This document shows positions 18,711 to 27,182 of a stretch of DNA of 64,000 nucleotides, piece after piece. Made by a program: the position numbers and the translations under genes. The notes beneath the pieces are model-generated. The model was given only the letters and a program-made list of their open reading frames with translations. It searched no databases and was not told where the DNA came from. Position 1 is the first letter of the stretch. Each line of letters starts with the position of its first letter. Source of the stretch: Cyanobacterium sp. Dongsha4 (lineage in GTDB: Bacteria > Cyanobacteriota > Cyanobacteriia > Cyanobacteriales > Cyanobacteriaceae); contig NZ_CP084098.1 of NCBI RefSeq assembly GCF_036345015.1, positions 2,803,326-2,867,325 on the forward strand. The letters are read 5' to 3'.

Positions 18711-19028
18711 ATGCAAGAATTTAGTGACTTTTTACGTCATAAATGTGCCTACGTGGCAACAGCAACCTTTAAACCGGGTAAATTTCCCGAAGCCCAGAAA
18801 CTATTTGAAGAGGCGATCGCATCTTATTCTCAAGGATTTAAAGGGGCATACCTATTCCAAAAACCAAACACAGACGAGGGAATAGCCTTTATTCTTTGGG
18901 AAAAAATAGAAGATATGGAAGAAAACAAAAACGAAGTCCATAACCAAATTGTGGAACAAATGAAGCATTTATTTGCCACCCCTCCTCAAACCAGTTTTTA
19001 TGATGTTTTAACAGAATTTTCTCCTTAA
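18711..19028 (+). CDS. Small dimeric alpha/beta-barrel (ABM-like) protein
   Basis: 105 residues. The pattern YVATATFKPGKFPEAQKLFE, then a helix, then GAYLFQKPNTDEGIAFILWE, reads as the beta-alpha-beta-beta of the antibiotic-monooxygenase/stress-responsive dimeric barrel fold. Homologous short proteins are common in cyanobacteria with no known function. No catalytic residues can be named. It lies 130 bp upstream of psaD in the same direction but psaD has its own promoter-like sequence between them. Confidence 0.6.
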   Translation: MQEFSDFLRHKCAYVATATFKPGKFPEAQKLFEEAIASYSQGFKGAYLFQKPNTDEGIAFILWEKIEDMEENKNEVHNQIVEQMKHLFATPPQTSFYDVLTEFSP

Positions 19029-19060
19029 TAAGAATTTACACTTGAAGGATAAAAAAAATA

Positions 19061-19136
19061 AACTGTTACAGTTCATAACAAAGATGCACAATAATGGGGA
19101 TCTCAGTGGTAGCATTGCCTAGATAGTAAATATAAT
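19061..19136 (+). promoter_or_regulatory. Candidate psaD promoter with HLR1-like site
   Basis: GTTACA (19065-19070) is followed after four bases by ATAACA (19075-19080), a partial match to the high-light regulatory element HLR1 (two GTTACA-type repeats bound by RpaB), known upstream of photosystem I genes. A TATAAT box at 19131-19136 would give a leader of roughly 15 bases before the psaD ATG. The second HLR1 half is imperfect. Confidence 0.4.
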
Positions 19137-19157
19137 TTGTACAAAAGCAGTATCTCT

Positions 19158-19592
19158 ATGAGCGAAACAATTCAACTTACAGGAACAATGCCTAAATTTG
19201 GCGGTAGCACTGGCGGTTTACTTTCTGCGGCTGACAGAGAAGAAAAATATGCCATCACTTGGACTAGCAAAAAAGAGCAAGTCTTTGAAATGCCCACTGG
19301 TGGAGCGGCTATCATGAATGAGGGTGAAAACTTATTATATTTTGCCCGTAAAGAACAGTGTTTAGCATTAGGTACTCAATTACGCACTAAATTTAAGCCC
19401 AAAATTGAAGACTATAAAATTTACCGTATTTATCCTACTGGCGAAACTCAATATCTTCATCCTGCAGATGGTGTTTTCCCTGAAAAAGTTAATGAAGGCA
19501 GAGAGTTTCACGGTAAAAAAGACAGAAATATTGGCAAAAATCCTGAACCTGTTACCCTCAAATTCTCTGGTAAAGCACCTTACGACGTATAG
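19158..19592 (+). CDS. psaD: Photosystem I subunit II (PsaD)
   Basis: 144 residues from the ATG at 19158; a TTG seven codons upstream is in frame but unlikely, because known cyanobacterial PsaD proteins start just before the PKFGGSTGG block. The sequence is almost canonical throughout: [48 protein letters not shown] and [18 protein letters not shown]. PsaD is a stromal-side (cytoplasmic) extrinsic subunit that docks ferredoxin and fixes PsaC on the photosystem I core in the thylakoid membrane. Single gene, strongly expressed in cyanobacteria. The C-terminal [10 protein letters not shown] is complete. Confidence 0.98.
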   Translation: MSETIQLTGTMPKFGGSTGGLLSAADREEKYAITWTSKKEQVFEMPTGGAAIMNEGENLLYFARKEQCLALGTQLRTKFKPKIEDYKIYRIYPTGETQYLHPADGVFPEKVNEGREFHGKKDRNIGKNPEPVTLKFSGKAPYDV

Positions 19593-20044
19593 TTCTAGCT
19601 GTTAATTCCAGACTCAGGGGGATGGTAAGTAAGAGAAAAAGGAATCTTTATCCATACATCTTTTACAATTCCATCTCCTTTTTTATGATCAATTATTCAT
19701 TAGACTTGTTGCAGAAGTTACCTGAGTTCGAGATAGAATTTTCGGTTTTGGAAAGGTGTCGGGTATTAGCTGTTCGGTATCGAGTTAAAGAATTGATAAA
19801 AAACACATCTTTATTGATTTTATTATTTTCAATCTTTAGATTAACTAAACAACTTGATTAGAAAATTAAACCTAAAACCTGCAACCGGCAACCTGAAACC
19901 TAACCATAGCAACAATTTTTAAATCGAACTGAGGTAAGTTGGGTAATTTGGGTAATAGGGAATAAGCTGTATCAGGACAAGTAAAGATTGTTGAAATTAT
20001 CTGGTGTTTAATTTATTTTAAATTTGATTTTACAAACTCACTAA
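19593..20044. other. Spacer between convergent psaD and cobQ, repeat-bearing
   Basis: A 452-bp spacer. The reverse form of the ACCTGAGTTC element is near 19720-19730, a heptamer tract of the AACCTGA type at 19868-19903, and a fragment of the dispersed repeat (ATCGAACTGAGGT) at 19918-19935. A 79-codon open frame (19622-19861) crosses these repeats and is judged non-coding. No terminator hairpin with a T-run is obvious. Confidence 0.5.
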
Positions 20045-21529
20045 TTATAACTTCAGAGGAGTTAAATCTAAATGCTCATCAATTAAATCCGCAAGAGAAT
20101 CGAGAATTTTTTCCCTTTGTTGGCGATAATTAGCAATTCCAGTGGGTAGAGATGGTAAACCTCTTTTCAGTCGCAAAGTGTTTAACCATGCCCGTCTCCA
20201 TGCACCATTATCAAAAATTCCATGTAAATAACAACCCCATACGGATTGATTATCATTAACTAAACCTAGGGTTGGATCGTCAAAAAGACTGTTATAACCG
20301 ATTTTTCTTTGTCGGCTCAGAGCAGGTATTACTTCTGTATAACCTTGGTGAATTTCATAGCCGTCCACAGGTAATCCTTTTTGGGGATAGTTAGCGTTTA
20401 CTTCCCTTTGCCGAGTGATTTTTTCTACTTTTAATGTGGTTTGAATGGGTAACAAATCTAGTCCTTGACAAGATTCCTTAAGGTTTTCTAAGTGATCTGG
20501 ATCTAAGACTTGATGTCCTAACATTTGGAAGCCTCCACAAATGCCAAATACTGTTCCTCCTGATTCTACATACTCTTGAATTTGAGCTTTCATTCCCGTG
20601 TTTTCCAAAACCATTAAATCGGGAATTGTGGTTTTTGTACCAGGTATAATTACAGCATCAGGATAACCAAGAGGTTGATCTGGTTCAATATACTCAATTA
20701 AAAGGCTTTCTTCCGCTTCAAGGGGGTCAAAGTCGGTGAAATTGGAAATGCGAGGTAATTTGATGACGGCTATTTTTAGTTGATAATTAATTTTACGGCT
20801 AGGGCGTTCTAGTAATCCTAAAGAATCTTCTGCAGGTAAGTGAGAATCAAACCAAGGAATAACCCCTAAAACTGGTATTTTAGTATATTCTTCCAGCCAT
20901 TTTAACCCGGGATCTAAAATAGATTTATCCCCTCTAAACTTATTAATAACAATTCCTTTAACGAGCGATCGCTCTTCTGGTTCTAGCAATTCTAATGTAC
21001 CAACAATATGAGCAAAAACCCCACCTTTTTCAATATCTGCGATTAGAATAGTATCTGCTTTAAGATGCTTGGCAATACGCATATTAGTTAAATCTCTATG
21101 TTTAAGATTAACTTCTACTGGACTACCTGCACCTTCACAAATGATTAAATCAAATTCTCGGCTTAGAGTATCTAAACTTTCGCTTATGGCTTGCCAACCT
21201 TTTTCAAAATAGTTTTCATAATATTCTTTAGCGTTGGTAACTCCGACAGATTCTCCTTTGATAATAACCTGAGAAGTCATATTACCTTGAGGTTTTAAAA
21301 GAATCGGATTCATTTCTACCCTTGGTATTGTTTTCGCCGCCCATGCTTGTAAGGCTTGAGCGTAGCCAATTTCCCCTGTGGTAGCGGTAACATAAGCATT
21401 CAAAGCCATATTCTGACCCTTAAAGGGAGTAACTAACCATCCTTTACGCCACATTAAGCGACATAGGGCGGTTACTAAAGATGATTTACCTGTGTGAGAT
21501 GCAGTTCCCACTACCATTATTGCTTTCAT
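20045..21529 (-). CDS. cobQ: Cobyric acid synthase CobQ
   Basis: 494 residues, full length. The N-terminal ATP-dependent synthetase domain has MVVGTASHTGKSSLVTALCR as the P-loop; the C-terminal glutaminase domain has the nucleophile cysteine in FGICGGFQMLG and a catalytic His in WGCYLHGIFDN. It amidates four side chains of adenosylcobyrinic acid diamide using glutamine, in the cytoplasmic cobalamin (in most cyanobacteria pseudocobalamin) pathway. The paralogue CobB/CbiA lacks the GCYLHGIF-type end and amidates positions a and c; the KPQGNMTSQV segment favours CobQ. No other cob genes flank it and no cobalamin riboswitch is apparent. Confidence 0.95.
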   Translation of the reverse strand: MKAIMVVGTASHTGKSSLVTALCRLMWRKGWLVTPFKGQNMALNAYVTATTGEIGYAQALQAWAAKTIPRVEMNPILLKPQGNMTSQVIIKGESVGVTNAKEYYENYFEKGWQAISESLDTLSREFDLIICEGAGSPVEVNLKHRDLTNMRIAKHLKADTILIADIEKGGVFAHIVGTLELLEPEERSLVKGIVINKFRGDKSILDPGLKWLEEYTKIPVLGVIPWFDSHLPAEDSLGLLERPSRKINYQLKIAVIKLPRISNFTDFDPLEAEESLLIEYIEPDQPLGYPDAVIIPGTKTTIPDLMVLENTGMKAQIQEYVESGGTVFGICGGFQMLGHQVLDPDHLENLKESCQGLDLLPIQTTLKVEKITRQREVNANYPQKGLPVDGYEIHQGYTEVIPALSRQRKIGYNSLFDDPTLGLVNDNQSVWGCYLHGIFDNGAWRRAWLNTLRLKRGLPSLPTGIANYRQQREKILDSLADLIDEHLDLTPLKL

Positions 21530-21551
21530 CGGATTATTCTCAGTTGGATGT

Positions 21552-21617
21552 TAGACCGTATTAATACTTAGAAGGAATTGAAATAAGACTAACTTAATAC
21601 CTATAAGGGGTTGAAAT
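21552..21617. repeat. Two abutting 33-bp units resembling CRISPR repeats
   Basis: Units 21552-21584 and 21585-21617 align without gaps at 24 of 33 positions and both end in AAGG-x-x-TTGAAAT. Cyanobacterial CRISPR repeats commonly end in a similar AAGG-N-ATTGAAAC. There is no spacer between the units and no cas gene nearby, so this would be at most a relic. Confidence 0.35.
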
Positions 21618-21791
21618 GATTCTCTATTCCTTTTCCTCTTAAGTATCGTGAAAAAGTCTAAAAAAATCAATAGAATTCTCGAAAAATTAGGGTGGTAGAG
21701 GGCGGTTAAGAATAAAGGATGAAGATAAAATTAATTCTTAACTCTTAAATTATGATTGATAATTACTAATCCCTTCTTAATAATTGAAATA

Positions 21792-22547
21792 TTATTTTTT
21801 CCCTTCTGGGAAACGATCAATTTCCACAGTGCCATAAAAGACGAATTCTTTATCTTTTACTCTAGCTCGATCGACTCTTAACCTACTACCATCGAGTTTA
21901 AATTTGTCTAAATCAAGTAAATTATTGACATGATCTAATATAGCTTTGCTTAATTGAATTGAGTTTTCTTCCCCTTCAAATTTAGGGTTAATAAACTGAA
22001 TTTTAGTTCTACCTTCAGTATGTAATTCTGTTTGCATATTAATGGGAATATAATTAGTATTATCCCCTACTTTGATTTCTGATTGAATATTAATGGATTT
22101 ATCTGAGTTAACGGTTATTTGAGTATTTTGAAAATGAAGGGATTGCCCTTGATATTGTAATCTTTGCAGTTTTTCGATAATAAAAGGAGTGTTAAAAGAG
22201 CGAGTTAAATCTTCTTCTGTTAAGACAATTCTCATGGTGGCTTGAGTTGGTTGTCTCAATTTGACTTTGCCACTAAAAATAGCACTAAAGTCGATGGAAA
22301 TAGCTTGTAAGTATAACTCCATTGCTTCTAAACGCAATCCGTTATACATCACCATTCCTTTGCCTACAAAATCAAAACCATCAATACTCCCTTGTAATAT
22401 TTTAGCGATAGGTTCAGCTCTCACATTGGCTTCTAGTTTGCCTGTTTTTTTAAATAAGGCTGCGATCGCTGTTGTAACTACTTTACTGACGATTTGATCG
22501 CCACTTTGTCCTGGAAAAGGTAAACTACCAAACACGATTGCTGACAT
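21792..22547 (-). CDS. DUF2993 (LmeA-like) lipid-binding domain protein
   Basis: 251 residues. The single DUF2993 domain is recognised by the run of amphipathic strands with EANVRAEPIAKILQGSIDGF near 38-57, GLRLEAMELYLQAISID near 71-87, and LTEEDLTRSFNTP near 110-122. The family is widespread in cyanobacteria and in actinobacteria, where LmeA binds phospholipids and acts in the envelope. There is no clear signal peptide here, only a mildly hydrophobic start, so it may sit at the inner face of a membrane. Nothing in the neighbourhood defines its job. Confidence 0.75.
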   Translation of the reverse strand: MSAIVFGSLPFPGQSGDQIVSKVVTTAIAALFKKTGKLEANVRAEPIAKILQGSIDGFDFVGKGMVMYNGLRLEAMELYLQAISIDFSAIFSGKVKLRQPTQATMRIVLTEEDLTRSFNTPFIIEKLQRLQYQGQSLHFQNTQITVNSDKSINIQSEIKVGDNTNYIPINMQTELHTEGRTKIQFINPKFEGEENSIQLSKAILDHVNNLLDLDKFKLDGSRLRVDRARVKDKEFVFYGTVEIDRFPEGKK

Positions 22548-23048
22548 TGTTTTATTTATCTTTACAGTAACCTATCTTAACATTAAGAAATATTAAAATC
22601 TGTTAATTAATATTAACTTATCTTCGGGGTAATCATTGAAAGTAATTAGTAATGGGTCTTATAAGTTAAGGTGATGATGGAGTAAAAATAGGGGATTAGG
22701 GTGTTAGGGGCAATACCTTCACCAATTTTACATCAATAAAAAAGCGATCGCACCTCTACAAAAACTCGATCCCGAAGGGATCTGCTACGCAGCACGCACC
22801 CTCCGCAAAAACCCGATCGCACCTCTACAAAAACCCGATCGCACCCCCCACAAAGCTCGATCACATCCTCCACAAAAACCCGATCGCACCTCTACAAAAA
22901 CTCGATCGCACCTCCCCCACAAAACCCGATCACACCTCCACAAAACCCGATCGCACCTCCCCCATAAAACTAAATCACTTTCAGATTGTATTCTTAAAGA
23001 TATTGGTATATTATTAATGAATATGTCGATATAACTCCCTAAAATCTG
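22548..23048. other. Intergenic region dominated by a HIP1 tandem array
   Basis: A 501-bp region upstream of the FtsK/WXG locus. The array occupies 22743-22970. The remaining 70 bases before 23049 (TATTGGTATATTATTAATG) are AT-rich and probably carry the promoter of the downstream genes. A short 93-codon minus-strand frame through the array is an artefact of the repeat. Confidence 0.6.
22743..22970. repeat. Tandem array of about nine HIP1-containing 21-24-bp units
   Basis: The unit is CGATCGCACCTCTACAAAAACC with variation. Nine copies run head to tail; six keep an intact CGATCGC and others read CGATCAC. The second unit is interrupted after CGATC by about 24 bases that include CCGAAGGGATC and GCTACGCAGCACG, a sequence resembling a small palindromic element common between cyanobacterial genes. 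Intergenic HIP1 arrays of this regularity are uncommon, as HIP1 normally occurs singly. Confidence 0.85.
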
Positions 23049-23578
23049 ATGGAAGGCAAGCACAAATACCTACACTATCAAGACCTCAAAGAATATTATG
23101 ATTGTTTAAAGATAATTGACGATCAAATTAATCAATTATCTTCTGCTAAACAGGATTTGTCTTGGTGTGAAAGTAAGTTACAGGAAGGTGAGAAGTTAGT
23201 TAAATCATTTGGTTTTACTAATCAGAACATAATAAACTTTCCAGAAGTCGCTCTTTACTCAAAAAAATTGAAAAAGAAAAAGTTCAGAAGATTCTAAGTG
23301 CTATAAAAGAGGATGGACTGTTAATACTTGAAGGTCAGGAAGGTATTGTTGTATCAAATGAGCAAATAAATTCTTATGTGTTGTCTAAACCAATTTTATT
23401 AGAAAAATTAAAGCAATTAACAACAGAAAAATTATTGTTACAAATTGGTATTGTTATTTATTCTATTGTTTATGTAATCGTCATTGCAGGGCTATTATAT
23501 ATTGCTGTATATGTATTGTTATTTATATTTGCTCTTTGGGTTTTAGGTGCTATACTATCAGGGGCTTCAAAAAGATGA
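23049..23578 (+). CDS. Coiled-coil/membrane protein of the FtsK-WXG locus, interrupted by a -1 frameshift
   Basis: Two open frames join into one protein of about 176 residues if the ribosome (or the true sequence) shifts -1 at the A7 run 23261-23267, read TCA AAA AAA TTG in the first frame. Frame one codes 73 residues, helical and charged (HYQDLKEYYDCLKIIDDQI). After the shift, IEKEKVQKILSAIKEDGLL leads to a linker and a strongly hydrophobic end (about 130-170), one long or two short membrane helices. The second frame is open across the whole join and has no good start of its own. Its TGA overlaps the ATG of the FtsK-like gene (ATGA), so the two are translationally coupled. It could supply the membrane anchor that the ATPase lacks. 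Family not recognised. Confidence 0.65.
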
Positions 23579-26500
23579 AAAAATCAAACAAATCTAGCTC
23601 CTCCGAATACTTTGACTTTTTTAATTTATTTGGACAACTAAAGAAAAAGAATGAAGAAATAAAAGAAATAAACAAAAAACTTGCTGATGACAAAAATATA
23701 TTATATCTAGAAAATACAGAAATACCAAGATTATTGAATGTTATTTCTGAGTGTAAAAATCGAATTATCAAATTCTTTTCTGAATTGAATGAATATACAA
23801 AGTTAGCACATAAATTTAAACAAGAAAAAGAAGATGAATTAAAACAAATATTTCATGAAAAATCAGCAAATATTAATCAAATAATCAACAGAATTTCTAT
23901 TTTAGATGATCCTAATGCCTCTATTAATCTATTAACTTTTCATTGGGATGATCCTTTATGGATTCCTTCCGAAAATGATCCCTCCCATTGGCAACCTCAA
24001 ATCAATAATTTAGTCCCTGATATTGTCCGCATTGGAGAAATTGAACTAAATAACAATTATAACCCCCTCCGATTTCCCGCCCTTGTTCCCATTCGTGACC
24101 TTTCCAAGCAATTACAGGGTAGTAAATCTGGACACATTGCCTTTTATTCTCAGGATGCCAACTCTCGTCAAACCGCCCTTTTAGCCATACAATCCCTTGC
24201 TTTCAGAATGATTAGTACCTTCCCCGTGCGAAAATTTAAAGGCATCTTTATCGATCCTGTGGGTATGGGGGACACCTTTCCCTTTGGTAATTTACACGAC
24301 TTTATCACCAGCCAAAGAATCTATACCCGTGCTGATGACATTCGGGAACAATTACGGGGTTTAACCGAACACATTGAGCAAGTAATTCAAAATTATTTAG
24401 GCAGTAATTACCCCACCATCGAAGATTATAACCTTGAAGCAGGGGCAATTTCCGAGCCTTATCGTTACTTATTTATCGCTGATTTTCCCACAGGTTTTGA
24501 TCAACGTGCCTTAGAAGACTTAAAAAGTATTCTCCTCAACGGTCCAAAAACAGGGGTTTATGTCATTCTACACATCGACAAAAATTTAGAAAAGCCCAGA
24601 AATTTCGATTACCAAACCTTTAACGATTTCTGCTCTATTATCAATAAATTTACCAATAATTCTCAGTATCAGATTTATTTTCCCAATATTTCTCAGCCTT
24701 TCTCTTTGATTTTAGATAAACCTCCAGCTAACGAACTGTTTAACCAAATGGCAGAAGCCATTAATCAGGCAATCAGAAACGTCAAAGTTGATACCGTCGC
24801 CTTTTCCAAACTTTATCCAGATGTTAATTGGTATGCTGACAGTCGCAAAGAAATTAGAACCCCCATTGGTTTGATGGGTGCAAAGGATAAACTAGAATTT
24901 TGGTTCGGGGAAAATGAAGACGGAGGCATCGTTAGTAATGGTTTATTAGCAGGAAAACCCGGTGCTGGTAAAAGTTTTACTCTCCATGCCATTATTCTTA
25001 GTTTAGCTATGCAATATTCTCCCGATGAATTGGAATTATATTTATTAGATTTTAAGCAGGGAGTAGAATTTCAAATTTATGTCGATGCAGAAAAAGGCGA
25101 AAATCGTAATTCTAGGGAAGAATTAGACGAAACAAGGGCTTTACCCCATGCGAAAGTTATTTCCATCGAGAGCGATCGAGAATTTGGCTTAAGCGTCTTA
25201 GAATATGTTAATCAACAAATAGAAGAACGCAGTAAACTATTTAAGTCCGCAGGTAACTTTGAAAAAATCTATGAATACCGCAACGCTACAGGCAATAAAT
25301 TACCTCGTATTTTGGTGTTAATCGATGAGTTTCAATATATGTTTCAAGAAAGTGATCAGATTGCCCAACGCCTTAACGTAGTCATGGAAAATATAGTAAG
25401 ACAAGGACGAGCCTTTGGTATTCACTTATTAATCGCCTCTCAATCTCCCAATGTGTCTAATATGAATCGCAAAATCTATGACTTTCTCGATTTACGCATG
25501 GCGTTACAAATGCCTCAAAACACCGCAGGTTATGTATTAGATGAAGGTAACACTGACGCTATTGATTTATTAGATCGACCAGGTAAAATGATTTATAACC
25601 GCAACTTTGGCAACAAAAACTATAACGACATTGGGCAAGTAGCAGACATCTCCGCCGAAGAAAGGCATAAGGCTTTGATTAACATTCAAAACGTGGCAAA
25701 AGAAAGACAATATCAACGCCCCGAACCGCTAGTGTTATTCTACGGCTCAAAACCGACTCAATTAAAAGATAATCGCCAATTAGTGCAGTTAATGAAAATG
25801 AATCAATGGTTATCTTTAAGGGAATTAAACAAAAAAGTAATTAAAGATCCTGATTGGATTGTACCAGAAAGCCCCGGAGTATTTTGGTTAGGTGAACCCA
25901 TGCGCATCGGCAATCACACTCAAGGAATATTTCGCCGTCGCCCTCGTAGTAATCTGTTATTAATAGGAAATTCGGAAGAAACCATTTTCGGCATTATTGG
26001 CGGTATTTTAATTAGTTTAATCCACTGCTATCAACCGCAAAAAGCAAAGTTTAATATCATTGATTTATCCATCGAAGATGAGGATAATTATTGGACAGAA
26101 ATGACCGTTAATTTTAGGGATATGTTTGCTGAATTTTTCCCTGTTAAAATTGCTAAAAAATATAGTGATAAAGAACAACAAATAATTAAAGCTGAAGCCC
26201 TATTAAAAGAAACTTTTGAAGAATTTGAAAGAAGATTAAAACTAAGAGATGAAAACCCAGAACTTAACCCCGATGAATTAGGAGAATCATTATTTTTTGT
26301 CTATGCCATTGGAGGAATAAATAAAGCCTCAAATTTACGCCCTGTCATGGGAAGGAGAGAAGAAGAACCTTCCGAGGATGCTCAAAAAATTCTGGAGTTA
26401 ATTTCTAAAGGTTCAGAGTTAGGTATTCATACTATTTTATGGTTAGAAGATATGAAAGGTTTTGCCAAACTGAGTGCTAATAATCGCCAGTGGTTAGGAA

Positions 26501-26715
26501 ACTTTGATTTGCGAGTAGGTTTAACCATGTCAGGGGATAATTCCCGTTTATTATTAGGAGAATCTTTTGCAGAAAAATTACCCCGATTAAGGGCATATTT
26601 TAAGGATGATTCTTTAAGCATCGATTTAGATAAATTTAAACCTTATGCTGTCCCCAGTAAAACAGAAATGCTTGAATATAAAAATAATTTTAAGAAAAGG
26701 AAATCGCCCGAATAA
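23575..26715 (+). CDS. FtsK/SpoIIIE-type ATPase of EssC/EccC architecture (type VII-like secretion motor)
   Basis: 1046 residues from ATG 23575, chosen because it overlaps the preceding stop as ATGA; a TTG 13 codons upstream is less likely. An N-terminal coiled coil (about 20-110) is followed by three tandem ATPase-like modules. Module 1 (about 140-400) lacks a P-loop; module 2 (about 430-690) is canonical, with Walker A GKPGAGKS at 460-467 and Walker B LVLIDE with D584-E585; module 3 (about 770-1030) is degenerate (GNSEET at 798). Three ATPase units with only some active is the layout of EssC/EccC, the motor of WXG100 (ESX) secretion. Unlike those it has no membrane helices or FHA domains; the coupled upstream protein has membrane helices. 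A DNA translocase role is less likely, as there is no gamma domain. Two WXG100-like genes follow. Confidence 0.85.
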   Translation: MKKSNKSSSSEYFDFFNLFGQLKKKNEEIKEINKKLADDKNILYLENTEIPRLLNVISECKNRIIKFFSELNEYTKLAHKFKQEKEDELKQIFHEKSANINQIINRISILDDPNASINLLTFHWDDPLWIPSENDPSHWQPQINNLVPDIVRIGEIELNNNYNPLRFPALVPIRDLSKQLQGSKSGHIAFYSQDANSRQTALLAIQSLAFRMISTFPVRKFKGIFIDPVGMGDTFPFGNLHDFITSQRIYTRADDIREQLRGLTEHIEQVIQNYLGSNYPTIEDYNLEAGAISEPYRYLFIADFPTGFDQRALEDLKSILLNGPKTGVYVILHIDKNLEKPRNFDYQTFNDFCSIINKFTNNSQYQIYFPNISQPFSLILDKPPANELFNQMAEAINQAIRNVKVDTVAFSKLYPDVNWYADSRKEIRTPIGLMGAKDKLEFWFGENEDGGIVSNGLLAGKPGAGKSFTLHAIILSLAMQYSPDELELYLLDFKQGVEFQIYVDAEKGENRNSREELDETRALPHAKVISIESDREFGLSVLEYVNQQIEERSKLFKSAGNFEKIYEYRNATGNKLPRILVLIDEFQYMFQESDQIAQRLNVVMENIVRQGRAFGIHLLIASQSPNVSNMNRKIYDFLDLRMALQMPQNTAGYVLDEGNTDAIDLLDRPGKMIYNRNFGNKNYNDIGQVADISAEERHKALINIQNVAKERQYQRPEPLVLFYGSKPTQLKDNRQLVQLMKMNQWLSLRELNKKVIKDPDWIVPESPGVFWLGEPMRIGNHTQGIFRRRPRSNLLLIGNSEETIFGIIGGILISLIHCYQPQKAKFNIIDLSIEDEDNYWTEMTVNFRDMFAEFFPVKIAKKYSDKEQQIIKAEALLKETFEEFERRLKLRDENPELNPDELGESLFFVYAIGGINKASNLRPVMGRREEEPSEDAQKILELISKGSELGIHTILWLEDMKGFAKLSANNRQWLGNFDLRVGLTMSGDNSRLLLGESFAEKLPRLRAYFKDDSLSIDLDKFKPYAVPSKTEMLEYKNNFKKRKSPE
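26666..26694 (+). repeat. Direct repeat copy 1, end of the FtsK-like gene
   Basis: A 29-bp segment that codes for EMLEYKNNFK near the ATPase C-terminus. It recurs as 28 bp at 27183-27210 with one substitution and one T missing. The two copies bracket the nucleotidyltransferase gene. Confidence 0.75.
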
Positions 26716-26724
26716 CAATTAAAT

Positions 26725-26746
26725 TCTCCCCTTTGTTTAAGGGAGA
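26725..26746 (+). terminator. Hairpin after the FtsK-like gene
   Basis: TCTCCC (26725-26730) pairs with GGGAGA (26741-26746) around a 10-base loop, ten bases after the stop codon. A T7 run follows about 20 bases later. It may end transcription of the ATPase gene before the inserted cassette, or just be a small palindrome brought in with it. Confidence 0.4.
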
Positions 26747-26808
26747 TTAGCGGGGATAAAATTCTTTTTTTAAGAAGAGTTAAGACGGATAAAATTGGAA
26801 CTATTATT

Positions 26809-27102
26809 ATGATGAATAAACAACAAGTTATCGATATTATCAAAGTACATCAAACACAAATCCATGATTTTGCCGTTAAAGAATTGTTTTTATTTGGTTC
26901 AGTGGCAAGGGGAGAAGAAACAGAAGATAGCGATGTTGACTTTTTAGTCAATTTTAATCAACCAGTAGGATTATTTACATTATTGAAATTAAAAAGTTAT
27001 TTAGAAGATTTATTAGGGTGTTCCGTTGATATTGGTACATCTGAATCCTTACGTCCTCATCTAAAAGAAACAGTATTAAAGGAGGTTATTCGTGCCATTT
27101 AA
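26809..27102 (+). CDS. MNT-type nucleotidyltransferase (MntA-like antitoxin), orphan
   Basis: 97 residues. The minimal nucleotidyltransferase signature GSVARGEETEDSDVDFLV (about 31-48) has the catalytic GS and paired aspartates, with a third acidic residue in CSVDIG near 76. Such proteins pair with HEPN RNases as toxin-antitoxin modules, where the MNT protein AMPylates and silences the HEPN toxin. The expected HEPN gene is only a stub here: a GTG start with an excellent Shine-Dalgarno overlaps this stop but reads five codons. The cassette sits between the FtsK-like and WXG genes and is bracketed by a direct repeat, so it looks like a later insertion. A second ATG directly follows the first. 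Confidence 0.85.
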   Translation: MMNKQQVIDIIKVHQTQIHDFAVKELFLFGSVARGEETEDSDVDFLVNFNQPVGLFTLLKLKSYLEDLLGCSVDIGTSESLRPHLKETVLKEVIRAI

Positions 27103-27109
27103 GCAATAA
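27092..27109 (+). pseudogene. Stub of a coupled downstream gene (probable HEPN toxin)
   Basis: AAAGGAGG (27078-27085) lies six bases before a GTG at 27092 that overlaps the end of the MNT gene. The reading MPFKQ ends at TAA 27107-27109. HEPN partners of MNT genes often begin in just this overlap, so this is best read as the truncated start of a lost toxin gene. The stub is too short to prove identity. Confidence 0.4.
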
Positions 27110-27182
27110 GAAATATGGTAATTTATTAATCGCTTTAGCAGATTTAAGCTATAAGCCTTCTCAATTTATTGCAAGGCAACGA

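Noticed and set aside
19622-19861. 79-codon plus-strand frame after psaD
   Set aside because: It runs through dispersed repeat elements, shows no domain, and overlaps no conserved block.
22785-23063. 92-codon minus-strand frame with RCDRVLWG-type repeats
   Set aside because: It only translates the HIP1 tandem array; the peptide repeat follows from the DNA repeat, and it overlaps the start of the coiled-coil gene.
23378-23578. Independent small membrane protein starting at GTG
   Set aside because: There is no ribosome-binding site, and the frame is open about 110 bases upstream with sensible sequence that joins the previous gene at the A7 run; treated as the second half of one gene.
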